A stretch of 64,000 bases of DNA. Origin: Paraglaciecola mesophila (lineage in GTDB: Bacteria; Pseudomonadota; Gammaproteobacteria; Enterobacterales; Alteromonadaceae). The number at the start of each line of letters is the position of its first letter. Positions within the stretch are counted from its first letter, which is position 1. This document shows, one piece after another, positions 9,619 through 19,662 of the stretch. Below the pieces are notes generated by a model. It was not told the origin of the DNA. It made no database searches and worked only from the letters and a program-made list of their open reading frames with translations. The stretch covers positions 620,001-684,000 of the forward strand of contig NZ_CP047656.1 in assembly GCF_009906955.1 (NCBI RefSeq), given 5' to 3'. Made by a program: the position numbers and the translations under genes.

Positions 9619-10413
9619 TTAGGCGTACAAGCGTTTACGTTTCACTTCAATACTATCAATATAACCATGCCACGTAGCATAACCAATGATGGGCATGAGG
9701 ATAATAAAACCAAAGAACTGCGTTGCAAAACCAATTAGCACAGCCATAAAAATAATACTCGCCCAAAACAACATTGGAACTTTATTACTCCATACAGTAT
9801 TCATACTGGACAATACAGCCGTGGCTAAGTCAACTTTTCGCTCCATCAATATCGGCTGGGTAAATGCACTTAAGAAAAATACCAGTAAAGTAAAACCTGC
9901 CCCTATGACACCACCGAGGGCTAAGAAAGGTAACAAATTCGCATAGTTTTCATCTAAATAAGGTGGATACAACGCGTGGATCAATGAAGCAATACGCAAC
10001 CAAAAAATCATGAGAACCATAAGAAGTATGCCTAACCCCCACTCATTTACCGCATTGCGTTTCACCGCTTTAATGCTGTGCCATAAAGACGGTTTATGTC
10101 CCTTTTCTAGCTCCCAGCTTATATCATATAGTCCGGCCGCTAAAAAAGGACCAATTAACATAAAGCAAACTATGGCCGGCATTATGACCAGATGCCAACC
10201 GGTTAACTTAACTAAGTAGGTAATAAACCACGGAATAGCCGCAAAAAACACACCAAACACCAGGGTTAATATCGGTGCACGCATCGCGTCTTGAAATCCC
10301 AGTTTCAACCATGCTATAGGATCAGAAAGCGACAATTGTTTGCATGGTATGACACGGGCGATTCGGCTACTGGTGATCGCATTTTGAGGGGCGTCTTTAA
10401 ACGATTGTGACAT
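9619..10413 (-). CDS. DUF2189-family integral membrane protein
   Basis: A 264-residue polytopic inner-membrane protein of the DUF2189 family. About six hydrophobic segments are visible, including LTLVFGVFFAAIPWFITYLV, the stretch around IMPAIVCFMLIGPFLAAG, and a C-terminal run near FFGFIILMPIIGYATWHGY. The motif GYATWHGY near the C-terminus and the GP(F/L)LAAGLYD region are family features. Members are sometimes mislabelled cytochrome c oxidase subunit I, but no heme-copper ligand pattern is present. The start is the ATG at 10413, nine bases after TTGGAG; a TTG at 10428 is in frame but overlaps that site. Function is unknown. It is monocistronic and divergent from alaA. Confidence 0.82.
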   Translation of the reverse strand: MSQSFKDAPQNAITSSRIARVIPCKQLSLSDPIAWLKLGFQDAMRAPILTLVFGVFFAAIPWFITYLVKLTGWHLVIMPAIVCFMLIGPFLAAGLYDISWELEKGHKPSLWHSIKAVKRNAVNEWGLGILLMVLMIFWLRIASLIHALYPPYLDENYANLLPFLALGGVIGAGFTLLVFFLSAFTQPILMERKVDLATAVLSSMNTVWSNKVPMLFWASIIFMAVLIGFATQFFGFIILMPIIGYATWHGYIDSIEVKRKRLYA

Positions 10414-10719
10414 AGAGAGATACTCCAAAACTAAGAAAGAAATTTATCGTCTGTTTTGTCTTACTGCTCTTTTAGATTAATCCTATATACTTAACTTGTC
10501 AGGTAAAAAGATCGAACTGTTAATTATTTTTTAACAATAAAAAAACAAAACCATCTTGAATGAGAGCCAAACAAATGCTCTCCTGCTGTCTATTTAACGC
10601 TAATATCACCAGTTAAGTATTTTTATGATGATAAAGCGCACAGAACACACATTTATACTTAACATCTCCTATTGCCCTGTATTACTCTTGGTGCCACTTA
10701 CCGTCAGCTAGTTTAATTC
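10414..10719. other. Divergent promoter region, DUF2189 gene / alaA
   Basis: These 306 bases separate two divergent genes and must carry both promoters. An AT-rich block (10516-10553) and an inverted repeat GAGAGC...GCTCTC (10562-10567/10577-10582, nine-base loop) are visible. I see no recognisable operator or coding sequence. Confidence 0.5.
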
Positions 10720-11949
10720 ATGCGTACTTTTAACAAATCTAAAAAACTCGATAATGTATGTTACGACATTCGGGGCCCGATATTAGAACAAGCACAGAAA
10801 ATGGAAGATGAAGGCCACCGTATTTTAAAGCTAAATATTGGTAACCCTGCACCCTTTGGTTTCGAGGCGCCTGATGATATTTTAAAGGATGTGATACATC
10901 ATCTACCCAAATCACAAGGGTATTCTGAGTCAAAAGGAATATACCCTGCTCGTGTTGCCGTTATGCAATATTATCAGCAACAGCAAATCAAAAATGTCTC
11001 AGTGAATGACATTTACATAGGTAACGGCGTAAGCGAATTGATAGTCATGGCAATGCAAGCCTTGTTGGATGACGGAGATGAGGTGCTGTTACCTAGCCCT
11101 GATTACCCCCTTTGGACCGCATCGGTCAGCTTGTCATCTGGTCACCCCGTGCACTATCAGTGTGATGAAAATTCGGGTTGGGAGCCTGATATTGATGACA
11201 TTAGAAGTAAAATTACTGTCAACACAAAAGCCTTAGTACTTATCAATCCAAATAATCCGACTGGGGCGGTTTACAGCAAAGCGCTGTTATTACAAATAAT
11301 TGAGCTCGCTCGCGAGCACGGCCTGATGGTGTTTAGTGATGAAATTTACGACAAGATTCTTTACGATGGCGCTCAGCACCAGTGTATTGCCGCCCTCGCT
11401 GATGACATATTTTTTATCACCCTTGGTGGCTTATCTAAAAACTACCGAATTGCAGGCTTTCGTGCAGGTTGGTTAGTGGTCAGCGGTCAAAAAGCGCTAG
11501 GCAGCAACTACATCGACGGCTTAAACATGCTCTCGTCAATGCGTATGTGCGCTAACGTACCTAGCCAACACGCAATCCAAACTGCCTTAGGCGGCTATCA
11601 AAGCATCAATGATTTAATTGCCGACGGTGGGCGTTTAAAACAGCAAAGAGACCTTGCCACAACCCTACTCAATGAAATTGATGGGCTTGAATGCGTCGCT
11701 CCTAAAGGTGCAATGTACTGTTTCGTTAAAGTAGATGCACAGAAATTTAATATCACCAGTGATGAGCAAATGATCATGGACTTGCTGCGCAGCGAAAAGG
11801 TACTTCTTGTGCACGGCAAGGCATTTAATTTAACCGACGGTTGTTACTTTCGTTTAGTTTTCCTACCTCACATTGATGTGCTGCGCCCAGCCATTGAACG
11901 TATCGCCAATTTCTTTAAACACTACCGTCAGGCAGAACTTACTTTATGA
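10720..11949 (+). CDS. alaA: Glutamate-pyruvate (alanine) aminotransferase AlaA
   Basis: A 409-residue class I PLP aminotransferase that makes alanine from pyruvate and glutamate. It aligns by eye with E. coli AlaA (YfbQ) over its whole length: [46 protein letters not shown], and [17 protein letters not shown], which holds the PLP lysine in SKNYR. The C-terminal arginine that binds the substrate carboxylate is in CYFRLVFLP. There is no strong ribosome site before the ATG. The stop overlaps the yfbR start by four bases (ATGA), so the two are translationally coupled; alaA and yfbR are also neighbours in E. coli. Confidence 0.95.
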   Translation: MRTFNKSKKLDNVCYDIRGPILEQAQKMEDEGHRILKLNIGNPAPFGFEAPDDILKDVIHHLPKSQGYSESKGIYPARVAVMQYYQQQQIKNVSVNDIYIGNGVSELIVMAMQALLDDGDEVLLPSPDYPLWTASVSLSSGHPVHYQCDENSGWEPDIDDIRSKITVNTKALVLINPNNPTGAVYSKALLLQIIELAREHGLMVFSDEIYDKILYDGAQHQCIAALADDIFFITLGGLSKNYRIAGFRAGWLVVSGQKALGSNYIDGLNMLSSMRMCANVPSQHAIQTALGGYQSINDLIADGGRLKQQRDLATTLLNEIDGLECVAPKGAMYCFVKVDAQKFNITSDEQMIMDLLRSEKVLLVHGKAFNLTDGCYFRLVFLPHIDVLRPAIERIANFFKHYRQAELTL

Positions 11950-12557
11950 GTACCCCACAAAAGAGTCACTTTTTTGCCCATTTGGCCCGTATGAAGCTTA
12001 TTAACCGCTGGCCTTTAATGCGCAACGTACGTACCGAAAATGTGCAAGAGCACAGCTTACAAGTGGCTATGGTCGCGCATTCACTGGCGTTGATCCGCAA
12101 TAAGTATTTTAACGGCACCGTTAACCCCTATAAAATTGCGACTCAGGCTATGTTCCATGATGTCTCAGAAGTGCTCACGGGAGACTTACCGACCCCAGTT
12201 AAATACTACAATCCAGCCATTCAGACTGAATATAAAAAAATCGAGAAAATAGCCGAGCAAAAGCTGATTGATATGGCTCCTCAAGACTTTAAAGAAGATT
12301 ATGCATCTCTTATTCAACATGAAGGTCAGGATGAAAGTGAAGCATTTATCATCAAAGCGGCTGATGTGATATGTGCTTATCTTAAAACCTTAGAAGAACT
12401 CTCAGCGGGTAATCAAGAATTTGTGTTAGCTAAAAAGCGCTTAGACAAAATTTTAAAGGATTATCACTCACAAGAAGTGGATTACTTTATGCGCGCCTAT
12501 GTGCCTAGCTTTAGTTTAAGCCTAGATGAAATCACCCAAGAAGAACACGATATATAG
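11946..12557 (+). CDS. yfbR: 5'-deoxynucleotidase YfbR
   Basis: A 203-residue HD-domain phosphohydrolase that removes the 5' phosphate from deoxyribonucleoside monophosphates. The HD metal site is complete: His36 in VQEHSLQ, His71-Asp72 in [12 protein letters not shown], and a further Asp in [13 protein letters not shown]. The Arg-Trp pair that E. coli YfbR uses for substrate selection is present in INRWPLMRN, shifted by about three residues. Length and sequence match E. coli YfbR (199). It follows alaA with a four-base overlap and converges on the next gene. Confidence 0.95.
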   Translation: MSTPQKSHFFAHLARMKLINRWPLMRNVRTENVQEHSLQVAMVAHSLALIRNKYFNGTVNPYKIATQAMFHDVSEVLTGDLPTPVKYYNPAIQTEYKKIEKIAEQKLIDMAPQDFKEDYASLIQHEGQDESEAFIIKAADVICAYLKTLEELSAGNQEFVLAKKRLDKILKDYHSQEVDYFMRAYVPSFSLSLDEITQEEHDI

Positions 12558-12603
12558 CGCTTATTGCGCACTTCTTGGATTAATAAGTGGGTTAAAAATG
12601 GCG

Positions 12604-15093
12604 TTAAATGATCGCTTTGTCCCACAGCCCATATCGATTGTGCATTTTTCCTTTCGGTAAACTCAATATGATAAGTAAGACTGCGCAGATAAAACTAGAT
12701 GCAATGCTGATAGTATCAACACCGTAAACAAAAGGGGTGACAAACAATGCAGTTCCTAACGGGATGAGTGCATATCTCACTGCTCTTCCTGTTTCGGCAA
12801 GTGCTGTAACTACCACCGTGATGACTAGCGCACCAATGAGATGATCAGCATTAGCCATCTCACCTTCTGCCCCAAGAGTCATTCGGGTAAACATAAGCCA
12901 TAAACCAATGGGTAAGCATAAAACTAAATTGGGCGGAAAGGTTACGCCCCCACCCACTAAGTCTTTTATAATAGTGCCTACTGGTCGTTCGAATTCAGAG
13001 CGCTCTACTTTTTCAGCACTTCCGTCATCCGTATCACCGGTGAATAAAATCCTCAAAAAAGGCCGACCTTGCTTTTTGCGGCGATATAAAAACTCTGATG
13101 TCGCCACAAGTTCATCCAAAGAATACGGGATCTGAATTAACATGGCGGCTGCTGCAATCAAACACAGGGTGCACCAAGTCCCCAATAAGATGGGCTGAAT
13201 AATGATAAAGAAGATTGAGATAGCGCCCAGTGGCACTATCATGATCCCGAAAAGCATGACTAACCACGGCATGGTTCGCCAGCGCCGCGTAGAGCCCATT
13301 ATCCCAGTGATAATTTCAAGTGCATAAGTCATTGCCCCAAGACCAGCATCCGGAACTGGCCATGCTTGTGAAAAAGAGGACGTGATAATTTCCTCGGTAC
13401 CATTTTGAGGATCAGAGGCAAGTCCAGTAAAAAAAGGGTCCCAGATAGCATCAATGTGACCAAGTTGGTAAGCACATAGATAACGTGAAATAAAAAAACC
13501 GACAAAGGCTAAAACAATAACGGGCAACCGCTGCAACCAGCCTGATGGGTTGAAATCCCATCCTGTCGGTATGGCTGGGCCTGTTTCTGCAGCGACGTTC
13601 GCCACCCCAGGTGTCGGTCGAGAACACACCGCAAAGCCCAGTATCAACATACCTACTAACGTGTCATTTAAATACCCTGCGGCGCTAGGTGCCCAAAACA
13701 CAAGCGGAGCAAACAATAGCCAAAAACCAACCAACCCGGCTCCCCAACGGGCCCATCCCATCCGCCAAGAAAGGGATAAACAGGAAAAAACCATTAACCC
13801 AATTGCGCTTACATAGTTACTGACACTCATGGCTTGTGACTCGTAGCCTAAAATTGACGGTGCGCTCAATAACCAAAAAGCCAGACCTATATTCAAAAAG
13901 TGAGCCCACAAAAAACGTTGATGCTCAGCGCGGTAATGTTTTTCATACTGTTTTCGCACCGTATGCGAATTTTTCTCCTTTTCTCGACTCATTTTTATCC
14001 AGTCCGGTGGCGTAATTCCATTTTTCTTGTACCAAGCGGACGGATCAGACTTTAAGTTGTTCGTTAAGGTGGCTAGTTTGTCGTAAATGTTATGTTTAGG
14101 CTGCCAATCGAGTTGCTCTTTAGCGCGGGAAATATCGAGATGGTAGTGTTGCGAAGCCAAATCGATCATAAAGGGCTTAATAAATGGTTTTTCCCCCTGA
14201 TCAATCGCATCAGGCACCACAGGCTCGCTTTTTACTTGCAGCCAAGCGCCGGCTTTAGCAACAAAATCGGGTACATTGATGGTATTCCACTGTGACTCGC
14301 CGAATAATAAGCTGCCAATCCTATTTTGTAGGGCTTGATAGCTCATCACGTCATCCTCACCTGCAAGCAATACATGCTCTTTGGGAAGTGTTTTACGACG
14401 CTCAATGACTTTTTCAAACACATCTATCATGTCTTCTTGGTGAATAAATGACTGGCCAGCCATCAGGTCACCGGCATAAACGTGACTTTTCATATCCCGT
14501 TCATACACTCTAGCGATTTGTTGAGATAACGTCGGTACTGCCGTTTCATCGTCGTATAAACCTGCAAGGCGCAATATGCTATAGGGCATGTCACCGTTGT
14601 TCTCTATAATGACCTTTTCCGCGCAGGCTTTCGATTTGGGATATTCCCAGGCTGGCTCGACGGGTGTACCTTCAGCCACTTTTTGCCCTGGCACGCCCGC
14701 CTTATGTACCAACATAGTGGAAGAATAAATGAACCGTTCGACGTTAAAATTATCCAATGCACTTAAAAGGCGCTTGGTCCCCTTAATATTAACCTGTTCG
14801 TATAACGGATTAGGCTTACCTGTAAAATCGAAATATGCAGCTAAGTGCACGACTGCAGCGATATGTTTTCCGTGTTTCTCACGCATTTTATACATAGCTA
14901 ACTCAATTGAATCGTCCGACGTGAGATCGCAAATATAGTTTTCATCTGTGTATTCACATTCGTCTCTGTCCAAACCTATCGTAGTGTAGTTAGGGTTAAG
15001 CTGTTGACAAATGTGTGTTCCGATGTTTCCAGACGCTCCCGTTATTAGAACAATTGGTTTACCATCTTTTTGAGCAATCATTTCATTTTCCAT
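12604..15093 (-). CDS. SDR epimerase - SPW repeat - VKOR-like fusion membrane protein
   Basis: An 829-residue protein with three parts. Residues about 12-345 are an extended short-chain dehydrogenase with the NAD motif TGASGNIG (18-25), SST (124-126) and YPKSK (Tyr151, Lys155). Residues about 395-490 are paired membrane segments with the SPW-repeat pattern (FWLLSAPSILG; FWLLFAPLVFW). Residues about 520-665 resemble the four-helix vitamin K epoxide reductase family, with a CTLC redox motif at 641-644. The second loop cysteine pair common in VKOR seems absent; only Cys540 is near. A further hydrophobic region follows. A membrane redox role linked to a sugar- or quinone-type substrate is inference. 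It is monocistronic and converges on yfbR. Confidence 0.8.
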   Translation of the reverse strand: MENEMIAQKDGKPIVLITGASGNIGTHICQQLNPNYTTIGLDRDECEYTDENYICDLTSDDSIELAMYKMREKHGKHIAAVVHLAAYFDFTGKPNPLYEQVNIKGTKRLLSALDNFNVERFIYSSTMLVHKAGVPGQKVAEGTPVEPAWEYPKSKACAEKVIIENNGDMPYSILRLAGLYDDETAVPTLSQQIARVYERDMKSHVYAGDLMAGQSFIHQEDMIDVFEKVIERRKTLPKEHVLLAGEDDVMSYQALQNRIGSLLFGESQWNTINVPDFVAKAGAWLQVKSEPVVPDAIDQGEKPFIKPFMIDLASQHYHLDISRAKEQLDWQPKHNIYDKLATLTNNLKSDPSAWYKKNGITPPDWIKMSREKEKNSHTVRKQYEKHYRAEHQRFLWAHFLNIGLAFWLLSAPSILGYESQAMSVSNYVSAIGLMVFSCLSLSWRMGWARWGAGLVGFWLLFAPLVFWAPSAAGYLNDTLVGMLILGFAVCSRPTPGVANVAAETGPAIPTGWDFNPSGWLQRLPVIVLAFVGFFISRYLCAYQLGHIDAIWDPFFTGLASDPQNGTEEIITSSFSQAWPVPDAGLGAMTYALEIITGIMGSTRRWRTMPWLVMLFGIMIVPLGAISIFFIIIQPILLGTWCTLCLIAAAAMLIQIPYSLDELVATSEFLYRRKKQGRPFLRILFTGDTDDGSAEKVERSEFERPVGTIIKDLVGGGVTFPPNLVLCLPIGLWLMFTRMTLGAEGEMANADHLIGALVITVVVTALAETGRAVRYALIPLGTALFVTPFVYGVDTISIASSFICAVLLIILSLPKGKMHNRYGLWDKAII

Positions 15094-15697
15094 TAAGGCA
15101 TTCCCGCGATATGACAGAATAAAAAATAAAAAAGCGTGCAGTTAGTTTGCCATATATGCATCACGCTATTTTAACTGCTGCTCGCACCTTGGAGTGTAAA
15201 GTCTGTTGGGCTCATCAGACCAATAGTCTCTGTGCAGCCTGCTAGCTTCATCGTTAATCGCACAGTTTTTATAAGCAATATTTTCGCTAATCGGTAATTT
15301 TTTACACACCAGAAACCACTCTGGTTCAGTATGCAATGACGCTCATATTTCGGTATACATGCAACCTTGAGACTTGAAGTAAAGCTTTGGGTTATTTCGA
15401 AAACAAAAAATCCTAGTTCGGTAGTAAAAAACGTTGAATAAACTATTGATGTGTCGGCCGTTACTACCACTAAATGACGTCAAGTACAGCCACTTATGCG
15501 CTTACATGTTCCTACATGAATTTTGCGCAACCTAAATCGATCAGTAAGACTTCAATTTTTTGCCATTTCGCTCGCAACGTTTTGCACTTAAAGACCACAT
15601 ATAAAACAAATAAATTGAAGGTAAAAAGAATAAACTGAATAGTTTTCTATCGATAATTGATTACCATGCTGGGTCAACCAAAAAACGGACAGTATTT
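15094..15697. other. 604-base intergenic region
   Basis: It lies between two divergent genes, the fusion gene and the ThuA gene. It contains AT-rich stretches (15119-15133, 15600-15660) that could hold the two promoters. A 99-codon minus-strand frame at 15171-15470 has no family features and poor composition, so I do not call it. Nothing else is recognised. Confidence 0.5.
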
Positions 15698-16492
15698 ATG
15701 CACCCTTGCCCAAAAGTTTTAATCATACATTTAAGCAAATTAGTGATCGCCAGTATTATTTTAATTTACTCTTCCTTAGCGTATTCAAGTCAATTTAATG
15801 TGTTGCTTTTCACCAAAACGGCTGGATGGCACCACAAGTCAATTAATGGTGCCGTACGGGCCATTGAGCAACTTGGCAACAAACATCATTTTAGTGTTGA
15901 TTGGCAAGAGGATGCTGGTTTGATATCTGATAAGAACCTACAGCAATACGATGCAATCATTTTTCTTTTAACGTCTGGTGATATTCTAAACAGCCAACAG
16001 CAAGGAGCGCTGCAGCGATTTGTCCAATCAGGTAAAGGATTTGTGGGGATCCACAGTGCATCGGATACAGAAAAGGACTGGCCATGGTATAGCCAGCTTA
16101 TTGGTCATGTTTTTAAAATTCATCCAGAAATTCAAAGTGCTCAGTTAAATGTGTTAAGCAGAAATTTTCCTGGCCTTGAATACTTCCCTGATTCCGTTTT
16201 GTGGACAGATGAATGGTATGAGTTTGGCCCACCTCAAGTGGACAATTTAACCTATTTGCTATCTGTAGATGAGCGTACGTTTAAGCCTGATGCAAAGTGG
16301 AATGAAAACATAGGTAAAGGCATGGGCGCATTCCACCCCATTGCTTGGTATCACGAGTTCGATGGTGGACGAGCGTTTTATACCGCATTGGGCCATAAAT
16401 CCATTGCCTATCAAGACAATGCGTTTTTACAGCACATATATGGTGGTATATATTGGGCAGCAACCGGCAAGGGAATCTTAATTGCCCCATAA
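15698..16492 (+). CDS. Secreted ThuA-domain protein
   Basis: A 264-residue protein with an N-terminal signal peptide (hydrophobic core about 10-28, likely cleavage after SLAYS) followed by a ThuA-like domain, a class I glutamine amidotransferase-like fold. Family features include VLLFTKTAGWHHKSI at the domain start, FVGIHSASDTE in the middle, GMGAFHPIAWYHEFDGGRAF and a C-terminal GGIYWAATG. The name comes from trehalose utilisation, but the domain is found in many carbohydrate-related secreted proteins and its reaction is not established. Export to the periplasm or outside is supported by the signal peptide. Its stop is 19 bases before dgt, so the two may be cotranscribed. Confidence 0.85.
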   Translation: MHPCPKVLIIHLSKLVIASIILIYSSLAYSSQFNVLLFTKTAGWHHKSINGAVRAIEQLGNKHHFSVDWQEDAGLISDKNLQQYDAIIFLLTSGDILNSQQQGALQRFVQSGKGFVGIHSASDTEKDWPWYSQLIGHVFKIHPEIQSAQLNVLSRNFPGLEYFPDSVLWTDEWYEFGPPQVDNLTYLLSVDERTFKPDAKWNENIGKGMGAFHPIAWYHEFDGGRAFYTALGHKSIAYQDNAFLQHIYGGIYWAATGKGILIAP

Positions 16493-16511
16493 ATAAAAGG
16501 TACTTAATAAA

Positions 16512-17864
16512 ATGCAGCAAAGTACGATCTGGTCAGCGCGACACTTTTCACAGCAAATTCAACGTGATGGCGATCACCGCTCACCGTTTCAGCGTGATAA
16601 AGCACGGATCCTACACTCTGCTGCTTTTAGGCGTTTACAAGCTAAAACACAAGTATTAGGCGTTGGTATGAGTGATTTCTACCGTACCCGCCTAACCCAC
16701 TCATTAGAAGCGTCACAAATTGGTCAAGGAATAGCAGCACAACTTCGCCGTAAACAGCCTGAACTAACACAAAGTTTAAATTTAAACGATACCTTGATAG
16801 AAGGCTTGTGTTTGGCCCATGACATTGGGCACCCTCCTTTTGGTCACGGCGGAGAAGTAGCTTTACATTACATGATGCGCGATCACGGTGGCTTTGAGGG
16901 TAACGGGCAAACTTTTAGGATCGTGACCAAGCTAGAACCTTACACCCCTTCCCATGGAATGAACTTAAGTCGTCGAACCTTGCTTGGTCTTGTAAAATAT
17001 CCTCATTTTATTCCTTCTTTAACCAACATTAAATCAGCAGCACAGCCGAGCGAGGTCGCCCTCTCTCATCGAAATATCAAGGCGTCTGATTGGGTACCTC
17101 CTAAAGGCTTGTACGAGTGCGACAGGAACATGTTCAACTGGTTAATCGAGCCACTTTCACAAGACGACCGGGAGTTATTTTGCCATATCGTCACAAGTAC
17201 ATCTGACGAGCGACAGCACAAAACAAAATTCAAATCCTTTGATTGTTCGATTATGGAGCTTGCAGATGATATTGCTTATGCGATACATGACTTAGAAGAT
17301 GCGATTGTCATGGGAATTGTAAATTTACAGCAATTTGAAGCACAAATTGTTGAGCCAATAGAAGCCCTAAGTGACACTTGGCTATCAGGGCATATTTCCA
17401 TGCTAGCGAAAAAATTGTTTAGTCAACATCATCACGAGCGCAAAGACGCCATCGGCGCTTTGGTCAATAGCTTTATCACCCATATCGATATCGCACGCAC
17501 AGATCCTGCTTTTCAGAACGATTTGCTAAAATATAACGCGGTGTTTCCAGCTGAATATGAGCAGGCATTGGCGCTTTTTAAACAGTTTGTATTTAAACAA
17601 GTTATTCGTAAACCTGAAATCCAGCTACTTGAATACAAAGGGCAACAAGTGGTCATGGCGCTATTTGAGGCTTTTGCCTCCGATCCTGAGCGTTTGTTAC
17701 CTGAAAACACCCGTCAACGATGGCTGACAGCGCAAAACGACAATAATGGCATGCGGGTTATTAGCGATTACATCGCTGGCATGACGGACGAATTTGCCTC
17801 TCGTTTGTACAGTAACCTGTTTATTCCTAAAAGCGGGGCGAGCCCCGACAGCATTGGCATTTAG
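16512..17864 (+). CDS. dgt: dGTP triphosphohydrolase-like HD protein
   Basis: A 450-residue HD-domain protein of the deoxyguanosinetriphosphate triphosphohydrolase family, which converts dNTP to deoxynucleoside and triphosphate. The N-terminal motif [10 protein letters not shown] and the metal-binding stretches [16 protein letters not shown] and [15 protein letters not shown] are complete, and the [17 protein letters not shown] stretch supplies the fourth ligand. The length is closer to the anti-phage-type and dGTPase-like group than to the 505-residue E. coli Dgt. The ATG at 16512 has an AAAGG element about a dozen bases upstream. The preceding ThuA gene is only 19 bases away, though no functional link is known. 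Confidence 0.9.
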   Translation: MQQSTIWSARHFSQQIQRDGDHRSPFQRDKARILHSAAFRRLQAKTQVLGVGMSDFYRTRLTHSLEASQIGQGIAAQLRRKQPELTQSLNLNDTLIEGLCLAHDIGHPPFGHGGEVALHYMMRDHGGFEGNGQTFRIVTKLEPYTPSHGMNLSRRTLLGLVKYPHFIPSLTNIKSAAQPSEVALSHRNIKASDWVPPKGLYECDRNMFNWLIEPLSQDDRELFCHIVTSTSDERQHKTKFKSFDCSIMELADDIAYAIHDLEDAIVMGIVNLQQFEAQIVEPIEALSDTWLSGHISMLAKKLFSQHHHERKDAIGALVNSFITHIDIARTDPAFQNDLLKYNAVFPAEYEQALALFKQFVFKQVIRKPEIQLLEYKGQQVVMALFEAFASDPERLLPENTRQRWLTAQNDNNGMRVISDYIAGMTDEFASRLYSNLFIPKSGASPDSIGI

Positions 17865-17952
17865 CGGTCAATTAAAAAACAATTGAAATTTTTGGTCTTA
17901 ATTCATTGTCTTAAGTACTAATCAATATGGTTAATTAAGAATAAAGGCCACT

Positions 17953-18948
17953 ATGTTAATTAAAATTCCGAAAACAAGCGCAGCCAAAGAAAACCAAATC
18001 ACCGAAGAAAGCGTGTATCACAGACGCCGAGATATCATAAAGTCTATGGGCTTTGTGGGGGCATCTTCGTTGCTTGGCAGCACCTCAGCTCAAGCAAGCT
18101 TTTTTGGGAATGATGACAAACCCTTTGAGACGCGAGCTCTTGATTATGCTGCTGACGCCAAACAGGTCAGCACCAAATTAACCCCTGAAGAAAAAATTAT
18201 AACCCACAATAATTTTTATGAATTCGGTACTGGAAAATCCGATCCGGTAGAAAATGCGCAACAATTTAAGGTTAATCCTTGGCGGCTAAGCATTGAAGGT
18301 TTAGCAGAAGCTCCCTTCTCTCTCGATTACGACGATTTGTTCAAACAATTCCCGTTAGAAGAAAGAGTCTATCGCTTACGCTGCGTTGAAGCTTGGTCAA
18401 TGGTGGTACCTTGGATTGGTTTTTCGCTAGGTGCCTTGATTAAAAAAGCTAAGCCTTTAAGCTCAGCAAAATACGTAGCGTTTGAAACCTTGTATGACCC
18501 CAAACAAATGCCAGGCCAAAAGAATCGATTTGCCGGCGGAGGTATAGATTATCCCTATGTTGAGGGACTGCGTATTGACGAAGCGGTTCATCCACTCACC
18601 TTGTTATCTGTAGGATTGTATGGAAAAACACTTCCTCCTCAAAACGGAGCACCGATAAGGCTGGTGGTTCCTTGGAAGTATGGGTTTAAAAGCATCAAAT
18701 CAATTACCCGGATCCGTTTGACAGATAAACGCCCTCCTACCAGTTGGAACCGACTTGCGCCAAACGAATACGGCTTTTATGCCAACGTCAACCCCACTGT
18801 AGACCACCCCAGGTGGAGCCAAGCCAGTGAAAGGCGTATCAGTGGCGCAAGCTTGTTTGCAAGAAATAGAATTGATACCCAGATGTTTAATGGTTACGAC
18901 GAGGTCGCACCTTTGTACGATGGCATGAATTTAAGAAAAAACTTCTAA
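17953..18948 (+). CDS. msrP: Protein-methionine-sulfoxide reductase catalytic subunit MsrP
   Basis: The periplasmic molybdopterin subunit of the MsrPQ system, which repairs oxidised methionine in envelope proteins. The 331-residue precursor carries a twin-arginine signal ([11 protein letters not shown], 24-34) so it is exported folded, with processing near AQA. The molybdenum ligand is Cys144 in [31 protein letters not shown] is a conserved family block. The length matches E. coli YedY (334). The stop codon shares one base with the msrQ ATG (TAATG), which fits a two-gene operon. Confidence 0.95.
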   Translation: MLIKIPKTSAAKENQITEESVYHRRRDIIKSMGFVGASSLLGSTSAQASFFGNDDKPFETRALDYAADAKQVSTKLTPEEKIITHNNFYEFGTGKSDPVENAQQFKVNPWRLSIEGLAEAPFSLDYDDLFKQFPLEERVYRLRCVEAWSMVVPWIGFSLGALIKKAKPLSSAKYVAFETLYDPKQMPGQKNRFAGGGIDYPYVEGLRIDEAVHPLTLLSVGLYGKTLPPQNGAPIRLVVPWKYGFKSIKSITRIRLTDKRPPTSWNRLAPNEYGFYANVNPTVDHPRWSQASERRISGASLFARNRIDTQMFNGYDEVAPLYDGMNLRKNF

Positions 18949-19589
18949 TGGCAAGTCCCTCCGCATTAAAGCTTAAACCAAACCATCTTTTTTGGGTGAA
19001 ACTGATTATACATATTGCAGCCCTAGCACCTTTGTGTTGGACGTATTATCAAGCCTTTACTGATAACTTAGGGGGGGACCCCGTGACGGCGCTATTGCAT
19101 TTTACCGGCTTAGGCGCGTTCAAATTATTAATACTTTCATTGCTCATTACCCCCTTAGCCCGAGTCCTCAAACAAGGGTTGTTGATAAGATTACGCCGGT
19201 TAATTGGCTTGTATAGTTTTACCTATGCCTTTGCGCATTTCGCTAGTTACATATTATTCGACTTACAGCTCGATTGGTCATTACTATTGAGCGAAATAAT
19301 AAAACGCCCCTACATCACTGTCGGTTTAATCGCTTGGCTCATCCTGCTCGCTTTAACCCTCACTTCAACAAAAAAAGCCCAACGCTACTTAGGAAAGAAG
19401 TGGCAATCCCTGCACAACTGGGTGTACATCGCCGTTATCTTGGTGTCAGTTCATTTTTTATGGTCCGTCAAATCTGCCATCCTAGAACCTTTGATATATA
19501 TGCTGATAACCACGCTATTACTGCTGTATAGGCGAGAGAAGCTGAAACGGTTATTTAAGAAAAGCTTAAATAACACGCAAAAAAGATAA
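18948..19589 (+). CDS. msrQ: Heme-binding membrane subunit MsrQ
   Basis: The 213-residue inner-membrane cytochrome b-type partner of MsrP (YedZ), which passes electrons from quinone or flavin to MsrP. It has about six hydrophobic segments in the ferric reductase-like arrangement. Histidines expected to bind heme are in LLHFTGLGAF, YAFAHFASYILF and WVYIAVILVSVHFLW. RRLIGLYSFTYAFAHF is a typical YedZ block. The first AUG overlaps the msrP stop by one base, so the genes are translationally coupled. The Lys/Arg-rich tail is cytoplasmic. Confidence 0.94.
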   Translation: MASPSALKLKPNHLFWVKLIIHIAALAPLCWTYYQAFTDNLGGDPVTALLHFTGLGAFKLLILSLLITPLARVLKQGLLIRLRRLIGLYSFTYAFAHFASYILFDLQLDWSLLLSEIIKRPYITVGLIAWLILLALTLTSTKKAQRYLGKKWQSLHNWVYIAVILVSVHFLWSVKSAILEPLIYMLITTLLLLYRREKLKRLFKKSLNNTQKR

Positions 19590-19600
19590 AAATAACTTGC

Positions 19601-19616
19601 ATGTGTTTTTATACAG
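19601..19616 (+). promoter_or_regulatory. LexA box 1 (one mismatch)
   Basis: ATGT-N8-ACAG fits the gammaproteobacterial LexA operator CTGT-N8-ACAG in seven of eight fixed positions. It lies 46 bases before the sulA-like ATG. Confidence 0.6.
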
Positions 19617-19636
19617 TACTATTGTTACTGCAACTA

Positions 19637-19652
19637 CTGTATAAACAGACAG
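19637..19652 (+). promoter_or_regulatory. LexA box 2 (full consensus)
   Basis: CTGT-N8-ACAG matches the fixed positions of the LexA operator exactly. It ends ten bases before the sulA-like ATG and overlaps the ribosome-binding region, so bound LexA would block transcription tightly. Confidence 0.78.
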
Positions 19653-19662
19653 GTAAAATTAC

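Noticed and set aside
13550..13816. 88-codon plus-strand frame inside the fusion gene
   Set aside because: A shadow of a membrane-rich coding region in the opposite strand; no motif or ribosome site.
15171..15470. 99-codon minus-strand frame between the fusion gene and the ThuA gene
   Set aside because: No ribosome site, no recognisable motif, unusual composition; likely chance in an AT-rich gap.
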